This document shows, in pieces, positions 34,307 to 47,741 of a DNA stretch of 64,000 nucleotides; within the stretch, counting starts at the first letter, position 1, and the number at the start of each line of letters is the position of its first letter. This DNA comes from Hetaerina americana (taxonomy: Eukaryota; Arthropoda; Insecta; Odonata; Calopterygidae), in the NCBI GenBank assembly GCA_022747635.1, contig JAKTNV010000004.1, forward strand, positions 22,079,469-22,143,468, in the 5' to 3' direction. The notes under the pieces are model-generated. The model did no database searches. It had not been told where the DNA came from and saw only the letters and a program-made list of their open reading frames with translations. Made by a program: the position numbers and the translations under genes.

Positions 34307-37281
34307 TTTTGAAATAATCTCACGTTTCGGCTACGTAAAGGTGAGAGAGTATTTGGCCATTTTTCACAAATGTCTATTGCAGAGCGCATATTATCAAATT
34401 GAAATTGCTTATTGTAATTTTTAATCTATCTCTTTTTCCTCACTTTTAGAACCTGGTGACACTCTGTTTTTGGTAATTTTACCAACGATTCCATATATGC
34501 TCTTGTTATGAGCCGTGGTACATCTACATAATACCCCGCCGGACGCTCCAGGGTCGTGAGGCGGGGGACATTAGGTCACTACCCGTAGACAAAATAAACC
34601 CACATGCAAAATCAACATATTTTCGCAAACGTACACCTACATAGGCGAATATATTAATGTGCAAACCTTTTTAACTTACACGCATGCAAATACATACCAT
34701 TTACTATCAACTAACATGCACATGCACCTACAAATGTTGTAAAAAATCTATCCAATAACGTGCAAATTAGAATTGAAAAGTAAGAAGGAGGGATTCTACT
34801 ATCACAAGGACTTGCCACTCATGGTCTCCACCCCCAGAGATACAGGTAAGGAACGTGACACACCACAGTAGACAGGCAGCGGAGACGTCCCTTCCACAGG
34901 GAAAAACGAGGGATGGAAGGGGGAACTTGAAAACAAACAAAGCAGGGCAAGCAATACTGTAACGAGCGCTACATTTTTAAGTGACAGTCCCATGTGATCA
35001 TGTGAGAGGGGTTTTGACAACAAAACACACGGGATTAGCGAAGTACATGCATTTGAGTGAAACTAATTAGTCCCTAATCCCTAGTCCCTAGTTCCTAATC
35101 CCACTGGGATTGGGATTGGGATTTTTGCCATCTATAATCCTGAAGTTGCTATCCCGTATTGTTTGTGGGAAGAAGGAGATGAATAAGGCTGATGAGTTGT
35201 AGAGGAATGGGTGAATAAGTCTGCCTCTTTTGGGAGGTGTCGGTAATTACGAGGAGACAGGATTTCAGAGAGGGGAGGAAGGTTGGAATGAAACCTTTAG
35301 CCTCTAATTAATCACTTTCATACTATATAAGATGGGCTACAAAGAGTTCGAAATATCATTCCGACAAAAGAAGTATGTCTAATGTCTGAGGCAAACACCG
35401 TACGAAAGAGAAATTATGGAATTGTCTTATTATTTTCCTCTCGATGCCACCGTGGTAACTCGAAGAGTATAAATTAGATCAAACAGTATAACATAAGTGG
35501 GCGTTTACAAACTTCGTTATATTGATATACTTTTATAACCAAAAACCAAATCCTAACTATGAGGTTGCAATGGAATGCCAATACGGCAATCAGAAGTATT
35601 GATAGAGCGATATTTATATTGAGTTATTTTGAATTAATAGGCAAATTTCTTTCTTTTTAAATTGTTAAATAGGCTGCGACTGCGTTTTTAAAGTAATCCA
35701 CAAAGAAATTCTATGTTCTCAATATTTTGGGTCCTCTTAAGCCATTCAAAGAATACTTCGCAGTGCGGTTGAAGGTAGGTTTTATAAATTCGTCTATAAT
35801 AAATGGAAAGTTATGCAATTTTGATTTAAAGATGTAAGTAAACCGGAATTTCGTATAAAACGGACGAGATTGAACTATAACCTCTAGTACACTCAGACCT
35901 TAAGCCTTACTTAGATGCATGCATTAGATGAAAATACAAGAACACATTTCAGAAACTTGAATAAAACTGACTGTTGGAGGGCAGTGGTAGATCCAAGGAG
36001 AGTGAAACAAAGGGAAGGGAAACTTCGTCTCCATTTGGTTTTGAGTGAAGAGAAAGTTCGTAAAAGGAATATCTCACAAACTGTGCCTAGGATAGAAACT
36101 GAGCTAGTAAACTTAAATAAGTTTGTTAATAGCTTACCGCACTGGTTGCTGTAAAATATTAGCAGAGTGTGTAATACATAAAATTAATTTGAAATGTGAA
36201 GGGATAATATTTCAACTACACTATTCCCCAAAAATTACTTTTGTGCAATAGAAAATGTTTACATTTAACCGCAAGGTGACTCATGCAGTGTGTAACTAAA
36301 AGGGGAACCTTAGATTCAGGCCTATGTGTACTTACTTACGCACTTCACGGAATTTTTAATTCTTTTTTGAAGTGAAAAACCGCTCACGGAATTATTGGAA
36401 ATTTTTAATTTATTAACCCTTTAGGCATGTCTCATAAAACCACTCCCCTAAGGGCGTTGGTGAATACATATTTTCGGTACTTGGTGTAAATCGCCATCAG
36501 TAAAGGGATTAATGAATGTTAGTCACGAATCCTTCAAGTCAAGCAGCGCCGTATAAAATTCCGGAAGATATACCTCCGAGGAAATTGCTCACCATAACCT
36601 CATCCACGGGGGATTTTATAAAATTGTTCCTAACTGAGAGACAAGAATCGACTTGTCGTGCGACTGAATACGCATATTTAAAGGTTTCAAGTATTTGAGA
36701 AATATTTTCGATTAAATTTCATTGAACCTTGCATGTTAAATGACATCCTGTGGCATTAATAATTTTAAAGCTATTTTTTATTACCTCATTCAGACTTTTC
36801 TTCTTAGAATATATATTTACCGGAAATCATGTAACCACCGGTCGTAAAGATGAGCCTTTGTCACATTAATTTGGCCGAAAAGTAAAATTTACGAGTTAAA
36901 TTGTCATTACATTTTTTGCGCGAGTTAATATTTACACTGTTTAGTCTACTTGGTGATATATGCAATCTCTTCTTATTGGGGCTACTTATCAGTATGTTCG
37001 ACAATCCTGTGCAATTTACCATGGGTGTTATAATTTAAATTATGAGATGACCACCGCGCACTTGTAAGTCATCCTTTACTATTGTTGCGATTGCCATATC
37101 CCCGTGGAAGACTGGGATGACCCCTCGTCAAGAAAGCGGCGCATTGGGAAAGTACAAGTAATTAAACTGATCAATAAAATAATAAATATGGTAAAAAAGA
37201 TATCCCATCGCCAGCTATGCCCAAAGAGAACGAGAACATTTAGACAGAAAAAATTACGAAAACAAAGACGATATATTAATG
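34307..37281. other. Unassigned DNA
   Basis: A 79-codon plus-strand frame (35915-36154, starting MHALDENTRTHFRNLN) is not recognised. A GC hairpin, CCCCGCC/GGCGGGG, lies at 34534-34566. No host gene is supported. Confidence 0.45.
35070..35123. repeat. Degenerate CCCTA/GGGATT foldback
   Basis: Four to five short C-rich units (CCCTAATCCCTAGTCCCTAG) are followed directly by three GGGATT units. The adjacent AATCCC and GGGATT form a tight hairpin. It is not the common insect telomere repeat (TTAGG)n. Confidence 0.75.
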
Positions 37282-37292
37282 TATATATATAC

Positions 37293-37375
<83 letters not shown>

Positions 37376-37403
37376 CATATATATATATACATACATATAT
37401 ATA
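37282..37403. repeat. (TA)n microsatellite with TATATACA steps
   Basis: A long TA run with AC or GT interruptions at both edges lies immediately upstream of the hammerhead-like unit. Confidence 0.95.
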
Positions 37404-37530
37404 GATAAATTTCTTCGAAATGGAACGCTTATCGGATTCTGATGACGACGGTCGAGCCGTCGAAACGTAAAACTACATATGTGAGTGTCCTTTCTTTGTG
37501 TTTCTATGTTTTAAAAATCTACCTCTATTT
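37404..37530 (+). repeat. Dispersed repeat unit shared with 15.2 kb
   Basis: The order is TTCGAAATGGAACGCT, the ribozyme-like core, GAGTGTCCTTTCTTTGTGT and AAAAATCTACCTCTAT. The homologous parts at 15.2-15.35 kb are partly inverted. TA tracts flank both. Confidence 0.8.
37439..37469 (+). ncRNA. Hammerhead-ribozyme-like motif in (TA)n context
   Basis: The core CTGATGA is followed by an extra C, a perfect 5-bp stem II (GACGG, TCGAG, CCGTC), GAAAC and then GTA. ACGT gives a loopless 2-bp stem III with A37469 at the cleavage position. Stem II differs in sequence from the 15-kb copy, yet pairing is kept by compensating changes (GACAG/CTGTC versus GACGG/CCGTC). That supports selection for the fold at some past time. 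Stem I is weak. Confidence 0.55.
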
Positions 37531-37587
37531 TTTATACATATATGTATATATATGTATGTATAAAATATATATATACATATATGTATG

Positions 37588-37630
<43 letters not shown>

Positions 37631-37633
37631 TAT
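37531..37633. repeat. TATATG/TATGTA and (TA)n microsatellite
   Basis: Imperfect TA-rich repeat, then a pure TA run to about 37624, directly before the SINE piece. Confidence 0.9.
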
Positions 37634-37735
37634 ACCCTGAAATGAGAATTGAATTTCACACGCCGTCAGGCTTAGTAGTGGATGAACTCTACCATCACCT
37701 ACCAAACTGGCCTTTAGGTTGATTACTGTGGTTAT
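37634..37735 (+). mobile_element. SINE 3' fragment, plus orientation
   Basis: The sequence from CCCTGAAATGAG through ATCACCTACCAAACTGGCCT to GGTTGATTACTGTG matches the 3' half of the SINE at 8772-9041 read on its own strand, with moderate divergence. The tRNA head is missing because the fragment begins at the TA tract. Confidence 0.8.
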
Positions 37736-37745
37736 GGTTATACAG

Positions 37746-37758
37746 GTTACACACACAC

Positions 37759-37844
<86 letters not shown>
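37746..37844. repeat. (CA)n-(TA)n compound microsatellite
   Basis: About eleven CA units run into a long TA run between two SINE 3' ends. Confidence 0.95.
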
Positions 37845-37847
<3 letters not shown>

Positions 37848-37904
37848 AGACATGATACTCAGTATTTCTTGTTCAACCACGCACGAACTAGTCCAATGCA
37901 CAAG

Positions 37905-38100
37905 AACAATCGACTGAAAAGTTGGTTTGTCTGGCAGTTGGTTCACTTGGCCCAAGGGCGTGTGACTTTATACATCCTGGCCAGATCGTTTCCCTGTACC
38001 CCGGCGTTTCTCCTGGAAGATCCGGTGTCCTAAAAAGCAGCACCCCGCTTGGCTAAATCTGCAGGTGTGTGTAGTCACCCATACCCTCCGGTCGGTATTG
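37905..38100 (-). mobile_element. Diverged SINE copy, minus orientation
   Basis: GGCCAGATCGTTTCCCTGTA, GGAAGATCCGGTGTCC and GCTTGGCTAAATCTGCAGGT correspond in order to 8870-8965 of the complete SINE in the same orientation. The tRNA-like head is not clearly preserved. Its 3' end faces that of the fragment at 37634-37735 across the compound microsatellite. Confidence 0.65.
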
Positions 38101-38899
38101 CAGGGCATTGCGTAGATGTATATGTTGGTAGCCTATTGCTGTAACTGAGTACCAGGCTTGCAATTTGCGTTTCAACTTATAGTTTCTTGAATCTATTTCC
38201 CAAATTCTATATTCATGTCCCCCTTCCATATGTTTTCCGAGTTTTTGAAATCATAGATCTTTCAAGGTTGGAGGAACATTTTAAAGTTTTTATGTAGTCA
38301 TAAAGGTGAAGTAGAAAGGAAAATGGCATTGATGAAGCTTAGAAATGAGTAGGAATGAGATTGTGGAAAAAAGAGAATAAAAATCACCTTCCAATCGTCG
38401 TGGCATTGAAAAATAACCTGCCATGCTTTTTTGGGTAGTTTCAGAGTCATAACTTCTCAGCTGAGGTGGGCAGAGCTAGATATTTTTATTGTTTTATTCC
38501 TAGGTCTCTTCCAAAAATGTTACTCTGAGAAAAATGTGCTTCTTTGTATATCGACGCTTGCGAGGTAGCGACGCGTAAAGGATACCCCATGACACACATA
38601 ATGACGATGGAGTGAATTTTTAACCTCTTGCTGGAATGAGGAAACTTTCTGATGAAGCGGCGGCAGCAACTTCATCAGCTATTTTACCAGAGACCAATGT
38701 GGCGGTCTTTGGGTTGGCGGACTGTAAATAAGGGCGGAAGAAGGGCCTCTAGTCATTCTGCCCATATCTCCTTTATCTCTTCAGGTTCAATTAAAACCTT
38801 ACCCAATGATGGGTGAAAGAGAAAGGATTTATCTCTCTTACGCCCTGATTTCGTTTTTATTTTTCTGCACATCGTGATTATGTAACGCTGTCTCTTAAA
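38101..38899. other. Unassigned DNA
   Basis: Nothing recognised. Confidence 0.5.
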
Positions 38900-39130
38900 T
38901 CTCTTGATAGATAGAAGAGTAGATACATGCAGTGCATTTTGATTGGCAATTGAAGGCTAAAGAAGGTGATGCAGAAGAAAACGTTAGGCAAGGGAGGAAG
39001 AGGTTGGAATAGGATAGGTATGTTGGAAGACACGAAGGGAGGAAGAGAATAAGCTGAATTTAAGAGGGGATTATTATTGATTTGGATGTCAGGTAGTGTT
39101 TTTTTCAAAGAGAGGCAAGTAAATGAATTG
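38900..39130 (+). pseudogene. Non-LTR retrotransposon ORF2, C-terminal remnant
   Basis: A plus-strand frame reads KTLGKGGRGWNRIGMLEDTK, then GGRE, a stop, AEFKR. This is the usual tail pattern of LINE ORF2 proteins (GKRGRGRxRIGMLDxIKGG). Internal stops and the lack of any upstream RT domain mark it as a truncated, decayed copy. Confidence 0.6.
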
Positions 39131-42100
39131 TTGTACAATAGTAAAGGCTGTATCCATACAAACCGCCTTACCGTAATCGGCAGATTACAAAAAATAATTT
39201 ATGACTAGAGTAAAGATCCATTATAAACATAATAAACTGCAATGGTTCCTCATCAATTTTAACGTGACAAAGTGGTTCAAAATAAGATCTAGAGGGGGGC
39301 CACCAAATCACGTAGTGGAGATGACAGAGGGTCACCGGAATGAATCATACTTGACTTGAAATGAAGGATAGGTCATATGACTCAAAGGATTCCTTATTTC
39401 GTCTATACGAGAAAATAATCCTTTTACAATTCTATGGGATGACAGAAGACATATGTTTGTTTTGGCTGCGAACACAATAGTTGGAATCAGGAAAAATGCG
39501 AGGGTGAAAGATATAAAAATCAAGGGATCACTATTCAGGAAATCTGAAGACATTTTGCTTGTTGTCGCTGGATGATAATAAAAAGTTTGAGCTGCTTTTT
39601 CTCAACCAAAAACGGACTATGGAGGGAAATGTGCAATGACTAATTAATTAATGACTGGCGTCTAAACACAATTGTTGCCAAGAAAGATGAGATAGCTGAG
39701 TAAAATCTAGTGTAAGAGATCTAGATATTAAATCTATATTTGAATTTTAAGCAATTTTAATAGGAGTAAAAAGTTTAGAATATGACCTAAGGATTGGTGG
39801 TAGAATGGATGTCCAAAGGACGGATGGAACTTGTTTATTAGTCACCTCCTGTTGTTAATTCTGAGTGGTTATTTGAAAGACTTGGATAAGAACTGGTAAC
39901 GCCTATCAGGTAAAAACAGACTCCAGACCAAATATTCATTCAACCAAAGGTTAAATGAATATTTTTTGCACTGATTTCCGATAAATTTTATGGGGACCTC
40001 CAAAAATACTCGGAAAATAGCTCCGATATTTTAGCGTTTTTATGAGAAGGATTATTGTGCTTGGGAACAGAGGGATGGATGACAGTTTCAGGCTGTAGAA
40101 CAAAACAAAAAAATGAAATTTTAGCCATTTAATGATAAAAAATTACAAGTTATTTTTATATTTTTCAAAATGTGTAGTCTGTGAGGATGTTTCTGTGCTG
40201 GTGGGCTGATTTTTAAATTTAATTCAAACTCTTTCACTTAGTTACAACGAAAACAAATTTTTGCCACCATTAGATTTCATGATTTACACTTGAGTTCTGT
40301 AATTTAAACTTAGAAACCTGATTCCAAGAAATTGTGGTAGATGCTGCAACATTAAATTTTCACGGATTCATCCACTGAATTTGCATTATTAAGGTATCCG
40401 TTTATGGTTAAAGAATTCCGTTGTTTGAAATATACCGCCCTCGATAGACGAATAAATGGTGGATTTGTGTTTTAATTTCCAAAAATTGCAAAGGCGGGAG
40501 ATTACCCATTTCATTAAATTTTTCGTGGATGATACCAATTCAATTTGGCAACTTCCGCTCACATGCGAAATCATTTTCCGAAGAAATCGCTATTTTCAGC
40601 CAATCAAAATGAGCATACAAAGTTTTGCCGATTTTTAACGGTGAGTCATACTCCTTGTTCTTTGATTGGGTCTAAATGAGACTCATGGGTCGCACACGCA
40701 GGCTTTAATGGGCGGATGGCTGATTTTTAGACAATCGTTCAGTGATGCATACCATTTTTATTGTCCTATCCCTTTCCTGATCATTTCTTGATTCCCTGAC
40801 TCCCCAAAGTTACAAAATTAATGAATGGCGTCTTAAATGCTCAGCTAATATTTCCTCGTAGTTGTTCGCGCGGTATAATGTACACATATTATATCAGAGG
40901 AAAGTAAGAACAGGACTTTATCTTTCGTATCACATAAGGAATAGTTAATAAACTTTTCACGAGCAACCGGACATGGAGAATGTAATTAATGATTAAGCTA
41001 AAAATACCCATTTCATTTCTAATTTTGAATATTGAATCTAAAACAATTAACTAATAAAAAATGTCGGCATTTCTGCTTATTTTATCTTGGACTTATCCAT
41101 GAACTCATGAAGGAAATTTAAAAAAAAGGAGTAGTTGACGAACATAAGGTGATTCAATTTCAATCTTACAACTGTGAAGGTAAAAGATGAAATAAAATGC
41201 GATCACTTATCCGTTTGGAATGAATCACTAATCAGATGGCGAAGACGTAGCATTCCTCATCAAAGATTTATCAATGCAAAGATGACATTTGCGTAACATA
41301 GCATTTTATAACTTGAAACTTCGAGCTAAATTGCCTAGAAATATTAGGAAGATATCTGCTTAAGCTGTACGATTGATCAGAGAGAAGTTTTATGATTAAA
41401 TTACAAAGTATTGCTAACGTAAATCTTACGACAGGAATAAAAGAAAAGAGGATGTTTGCTTTCAATTATCAAATATTTAATCATATCTCCCTGAAGATAA
41501 GGCATTTTGAGGAGATTACCTTCCTCCTTGATTTTAATATCCAAACTGCCCTTTGGAGGTAGCAACAAATTCCTCTTCGTTGATTTAAATAAATACTTGA
41601 ATATGATATCCACTATTGTAGCGCACAATATTAAAATGGGATTATCCGGAATCAATTAACAGTACTAGCCATTCAAAATAATCTACCTTATCGAGGGGAA
41701 AATTACTGAATTACGAATTACGAATTTTTCATCATTTTGATTCTCATCACGTTTCTCACTCAGAGTATTGTCGTTTGAGAGTTTTGACAATACTTGAGAA
41801 ATTCAGCAAATATTAAATACCTGGCTCGCTACAGACTGAATTCAACGCTGACTCCAAAGTCTGAATTATCTTCCTTTTCATTTTGAATGCATACAATATA
41901 TCAAATGGGTGTCATGTCTACTTGCCATCGAACTCGTTCCTTCGCTATCGGTGTTTTTCTTGCATACATATTTGGAAAATACTATTTCATATATGTTCAA
42001 AATGGGAAAAAAATGATTATCAGATTAGTACCGAGTTTTGACGCGGTTATGTAAAAATGTAATTTATGATTTTTTCTCAAACTCTGGCTAATCGTTCAAA

Positions 42101-43332
42101 CGTCCCATTTAAAATAAAAATGCAACATTTAGATAATTCATTAAATTATGAAATTTCTGTCTCTAAGGAAATGGGAAATAACTCACACGAAATTTTCATG
42201 CAAGCAGTCCTCACCAGTTATAATAGTTACACTAACTCACAGGGTTGACAGAAAAAGGGTAAAATGTTTTCAGATGTACTTTTATAGAGATACAAACCTC
42301 TATATATTTATCTAAAGCTTCAGTTCGGACAACAAATTGCATGCCAATGAAAAAGTTTTCCAATTTTTAGACACCCCACTAATATTTTGTTTCAAAACCG
42401 CTGAGTAACTAGTTATCCCTCGTACGAGTTCTCCCTTATTTGCATAATTGTAACTTTAATTACACAATTAGTTTAGTTATAGAATTTTAAGTTGGTAATA
42501 TGTGACTAGTCAGAATTCATGAACCATTTATGACCACGTAATGTCCCAGGAACAAAATTGTCTCTACATGCCAGAAGAAACTTTGCAGCCGAGGATAAAA
42601 ACATAATTCCCAGCATTAAACCATGGTGAGCAACTGAGCCAAAAATGAGGGCTTGAAAAGCGTTCATCTTGTATTTGATTGAGTTATCAAATCTAGCGTT
42701 CGCTCTTTTTCCTGATGGCAGATCGTTCGCATTTGAACTGAATGAAGGAAATGATTCAAGGTGCAACGACTCCAAATACGTGAGCTGAATCCTGGAGTAT
42801 ATATTTATGCTAGCTGTAATATGTAGTTAAGAATTAACCGGGATCAGCCGCAGCAATATCTGTCTTTTGTCTTTCTATCCAATATGTCGTGGGTGGAAAA
42901 TTATGCAGCCTTGAGTATCAAATGGAAAACCATCCAATAGTGCTATTGTGAGAGTGAACTAAAATAAATATTATTCCAATAATAGATTTTTTCTCGTTAA
43001 AATCATTTGTCTTTCTAATACAAATGACTATACCTTCATCCTTTTTTTCTAGGGGTTATTTTCTCCCTATTTTACTTCCCGCCACATTAGAGTACGCTAC
43101 ACAATGGCTGAAGTGAGTTTTCCGTTGAAAATTAATGACTATACCGTTAACCTGATAGCGATGAACCAAAACTGGCAAAAGATGACGGCAAGTATAAAAA
43201 TATACCCTTGTGTTATAAGTCTAGATGGCTTTGCTGATTTCATTTAACATTGCATGAAAAACTCTTTAAATGCATACTAGCTTTGCGAATATATTCTATT
43301 GTTTCAGGCTTCACTTCGTGGAAGTATTTAAT
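39131..43332. other. Unassigned AT-rich DNA
   Basis: Open frames are short and unrecognised. The minus-strand 42506-42775 frame is the longest and shows no known motif. Confidence 0.45.
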
Positions 43333-43432
43333 ATCCATTACTAAAAAGCAAGAAAGACTCGTACTTTTCCACAGATTTTTTCCATAAAATCTGTGGAAAA
43401 GTACGAGTCTTTCTTGCTTTTTAGCAATGGAT
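43333..43432. repeat. Near-perfect palindrome (47-nt arms, 6-nt loop)
   Basis: Arms 43341-43379 and 43386-43424 are perfectly complementary (39 bp) around TTCCAT. After one mismatch the pairing continues seven more bases on each side. The architecture matches the palindrome at 18779-18877, but the sequence is unrelated. Confidence 0.95.
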
Positions 43433-45090
43433 CTTTAAATGCAATTTAAAAGTATACGACTTTTATTGGAGAGAATATAGTAAGATAGGTTGTTGACCTA
43501 CTTACAACTTGAAACTCACAAGAGCACCGGATCTTTGTAAAATATTAGTTTCATGCTAGTCGAAATGTAAGAAAGAACATCCTCAAATAATAACGATTCT
43601 CAAATTTATGGTATTAATTCATACAAAGCAATTTAAATGGAACTTTGTCCAAATCCTTGAATTCTAGTGGAAAAAATAAATAAATTTTCATTAGATTTTC
43701 AATGGAACAATGTTGTTCATACATTATTTTCGGGCAGCCTAATGCATGGAAGCAGAATTTGAACGATCCATGAAATATATGTAAGAGCCAGAAACCGCTA
43801 AGTGCTCTTCCCTTCTTCACCTGTTCAAAGATTCTACTCGCCCCCTACTGTCTACAATATCTTCCCTCCTCTTTCATCTTTCGATCTTGCCTGTTATTAT
43901 TCCTACTAACGAACTCATCAGCACTCTGCTATCTCGCGAATTCTCGTCCTATTTTTCCTACCACCTTTAATAGCTACCATCCATTTAGAACGTCGCTATA
44001 AACCATGAACTACCAGTACATCGAGAGTTTATAATCGTTACTGTCGATTCACACATCTCATAATCCTTCAGCTTGCCAAAACAATAACTCCTCTTTGAAA
44101 ATCACCTTTCCGAAAAATAAGTTGTTACTTTGAATATTAAAAACTACACCGGTTATATTTTGCAACATTTAAAACAGTTACATGATCATCTAATGTAACC
44201 GTTAATCATCCAGTAAAATTTCTACTAGAGAATGGGGTTAACAAGTTAACATCTTCTTTAATTTGGGTTAACCTGTGGGCGAGGGTAACGAGTTCTGGTG
44301 ACAATCTTTTAATAATAATCTCTGAACTTAGGTAATATTCAATAATATAGTAGCAGAACCTTAAAAACATGATAATTTTCAAAAAGCTGTTTGGGAAATT
44401 GATATTATGACCAATTTTTACAGGCGATATGATTCGCTGCTGGGGAGGTAGAGCAGGCTGGAACAATAGACCTTGAATGCAGCAGAAGTCATAGAGCAAC
44501 CCCTAGCCTTATATGTCGAGATCGAAGTGACCGAAAGTGATATAAAGTAGACAGAAGTAACTTCCAAATGAAAACTAATGATGTTGGTATTAAATAGGAC
44601 CTCCGGGGAAGTGCTTAAAAAGTTTCAAGGATTATACCAGGAAATACTTGACTGAGTACATATCCCAATCTTACATGCAGAATGTGGGGCATTTTTTTAG
44701 TTCACCTTTTCAATCTCGATAGCAGCTAACAAGGTCTGGGCGCAGATGCCAGCGATAAGTGTATCTAGAGGAGACATTTTTGCTCACAGACACAGGTTTT
44801 CTTGAATTGGAGAAGATTTTGCGCTCCCTGACCGCCTTTAAGAGTTCGTCAACCCCGCAAAAAGAGAACGCAAACGAGCGTATATTGTGAATTCGATCCC
44901 CAGAGAAATTGCTTGAGCGAGGTTAGAAAGATGGGAGGAGAAAGAAAAGACCGCACACAGAGTGAGATTGTTTATGGCTTATAAATCACCACCCAACCAC
45001 CACGGCGAACCATTGAGGAAAAACTTCCCCCATGACTTAAAGCAGAATGTATTTCCACCCTTAGCTTCACTTTCATGATTTACGCTCCCC
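43433..45090. other. Unassigned DNA
   Basis: Nothing recognised. Confidence 0.5.
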
Positions 45091-45640
45091 CCCTCACTTC
45101 ATTATAGCTTCCCACACACAGGCGTGCATACATCTTTTAGCCGAGGGCGAGCTTTTTGAATGCTCCCGGGGGTTCCTTTTGGCCGATGCGGAATATGAAG
45201 GTGAGGGAGCTTAAGCGAGGGAGGGAAAGGGCGGGGACATCTATCGCCCTAAAGCGGGAGCGACCGACTCCTGAGGGCGTGTGTTGTTTATCAAAGTGGA
45301 CGAAAACGGCCTAAACGGTGGGAAAAGGGGCGCGAAGGGACGGACGGAGACATTGCTGGAGGTAGGCGAGAAATGAAAAACATGTGGACATTTTTGGAGC
45401 GTACCATTGAAGGCTCGACAGTGCCGCCATGGAGATAACTTTTCTCCTTTAGAAAAAGAAAATAAAAATAATGACGTTGGCTCTCGCTTAGGAAACGCTC
45501 CAGGTCGCGTTGCCTCCGCTATCTTCGCGGTCCAAATGTTTTTGCGCGTGGAGCTGGCCATGTACAGTGGCGCGATTGAGGAAGCAGGAGGTGAACGGGG
45601 AGGAGGTGGAGATTGACTCCCGGAGTGGATAGGGGAAGTA
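45091..45640. other. GC-rich, CpG-containing patch
   Basis: CG-dense sequence with overlapping unrecognised frames on both strands, including 106 codons at 45241-45561 (minus). It resembles the other GC-rich patches in composition. Confidence 0.35.
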
Positions 45641-47741
45641 CGCGCATGGAAGGAATGTTTTCATTTTCCCCAAGACGAATTTAAGGTTTCAAATTAGGAA
45701 CTTTGGTACATAAATTAACCGGCCGCTCCCTTATCAAAAAACATTGTGAAGACAACAAACCAATCATTAAATATCCACAGTAACCGTAAAGGAGTAAAAT
45801 CGACGAAAGATCCTTCCGTTCATACTTGACATAGACAATTCCCTAGAGTGAAGTATACTGATTGGGCTATTAGCTCTCAAAAAAGATACAATTCTATTAA
45901 GCAAACAATATAATGGAAAAGTACGAAACAGTTTTGGTCTCTATGGAAAGAGCACCAGGTACAATTATCCCAGTATTAGTTCTGACGGCATTTTTAACAT
46001 GTATTACTTGATATAATTGTGCATGCACTGATACCGAAAAGAACCGGTAATAAAAATGTATAACCTTTCTTTTTAACTATCCCAGTTCAATATCAAACAG
46101 TGACAGGTATCTTTCACTTCTTCAGAATTTCAAGCAGGGAAGGTAGTAAAAAAACAATAATCCAGACCAAAACGAAATATTAATGATCCACTTATGTTGA
46201 GTACATAGGGATAATCAAAGATAGACTCAGTGTATTGAAATTTTTCTGAGCGTTGAGTGGAAATTCATTTTAGAGAGAAAAAACTTCACCCCGTTTAATG
46301 AGAAATTAACCCAACTGCCAACTTGGACTCGAATTAGAAACAAATGTGCCCGAGGAAAACACAACAAAAAATAATAATTGGTGAGCAGAAAACGTGATGG
46401 AAAATTCCATAAATGAAATGCAGCTTTGGAAAGTGGTGAATCATTTTCACGGCTTGATGAGCTCACGTCAAATAGTTCGTTGTTTCTCTGGCCCGGAGGG
46501 CGTCGCTTTGATGCCAATTCTCTCTCAAAAAAGTCGCTCAAATGGTATCCACTAAAGTTCAGTCTGAGCGAAACGCGTTCTGTTGCCCTTGTGCACCAAA
46601 TCCGATGTGACATTGATACATAAATTTAAAGGAAAATTATCGTAAAATTTATGTATATCTCTATAATGAACATCAGTCTCATAAAAATTCCAGCTTTGTT
46701 CGCAATAATGACAAAACAAAATCATAAAACTCTTAAACGCAAAGAGAAAATATTTGCGCCAAGTACAAGGTGGTGGCATCTAATTCTTAAAATGGAAAGA
46801 TGAAGATATTATGAAATGTTAAAGACCGATGCTTTAACTGGACGGAGTACTTTTTATGAAATAGATAGTCAAGTATCTGCGTTGAGAAATAATATCGATT
46901 TTAGTGATCCCCACTTCAAACAGAGATTAATTTAAAAAATGATGACTCACTCCGACGGAATTGACGCAGCCACGAGTGAGCGCCCGGGTAATGATTTCCA
47001 AATTAACGCCCGGATTAGCTATGCTAATTCAATGGTTCTACAGTTATGAAAAAAGTGGAAAGCTTCCAAATCGTTATTTTCACGTTTGTGGAATCCAAAT
47101 TTTAAAAGTAACAATAAGATACAATGAATATTGGTAATAAGTCAACAGGGTCGGATTATCTTTGCTTATGAAGGATGTATTTCCCCAAAAGCTTCAAGTT
47201 ATATACACCAACATGTCAACTGATAAATAATGCTCGTAACTATTTTTGTTCATTTTTCTATTTTCAATCACGTTGTATTGAAAAATGAACTAATGAAATG
47301 GATTAAAGGAGTGTTTTGATTTCCTGTTGCAGTGGTAAACCATTTTTCACGTACAATTATACATATAATCCTGTTTGATCTGCAGGAAAATAATGCGATC
47401 ATCATACTGATGGTGTAAAAATAGTGATAATACTTTAGTCTCACGAATAAATTCTGTGCAATATTTAATTTTATGCTGCATTATTAGCTTGATGCATATG
47501 TGATACAAATTCCATTGATTTAATATAATTGTTCATTATTTAATATTACTCGATGAAAACGAGTAAATTTTAAAGTTCAATTTAAAATCAAAAGGATTAA
47601 AAAACATGTCAGTGAAGAACCCGACGTTAACAGCACACATAATACCACGAAACACAGTTTTGAACAAGAAATGAACAATTTCAAATCAATATGGTTCATA
47701 TTGTTCCTTTTAGGCTCCCAAAATTTCCAAATGTAAAACAA
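45641..47741. other. Unassigned AT-rich DNA
   Basis: A 128-codon minus-strand frame (46227-46613) has no domain that I recognise. Confidence 0.45.
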
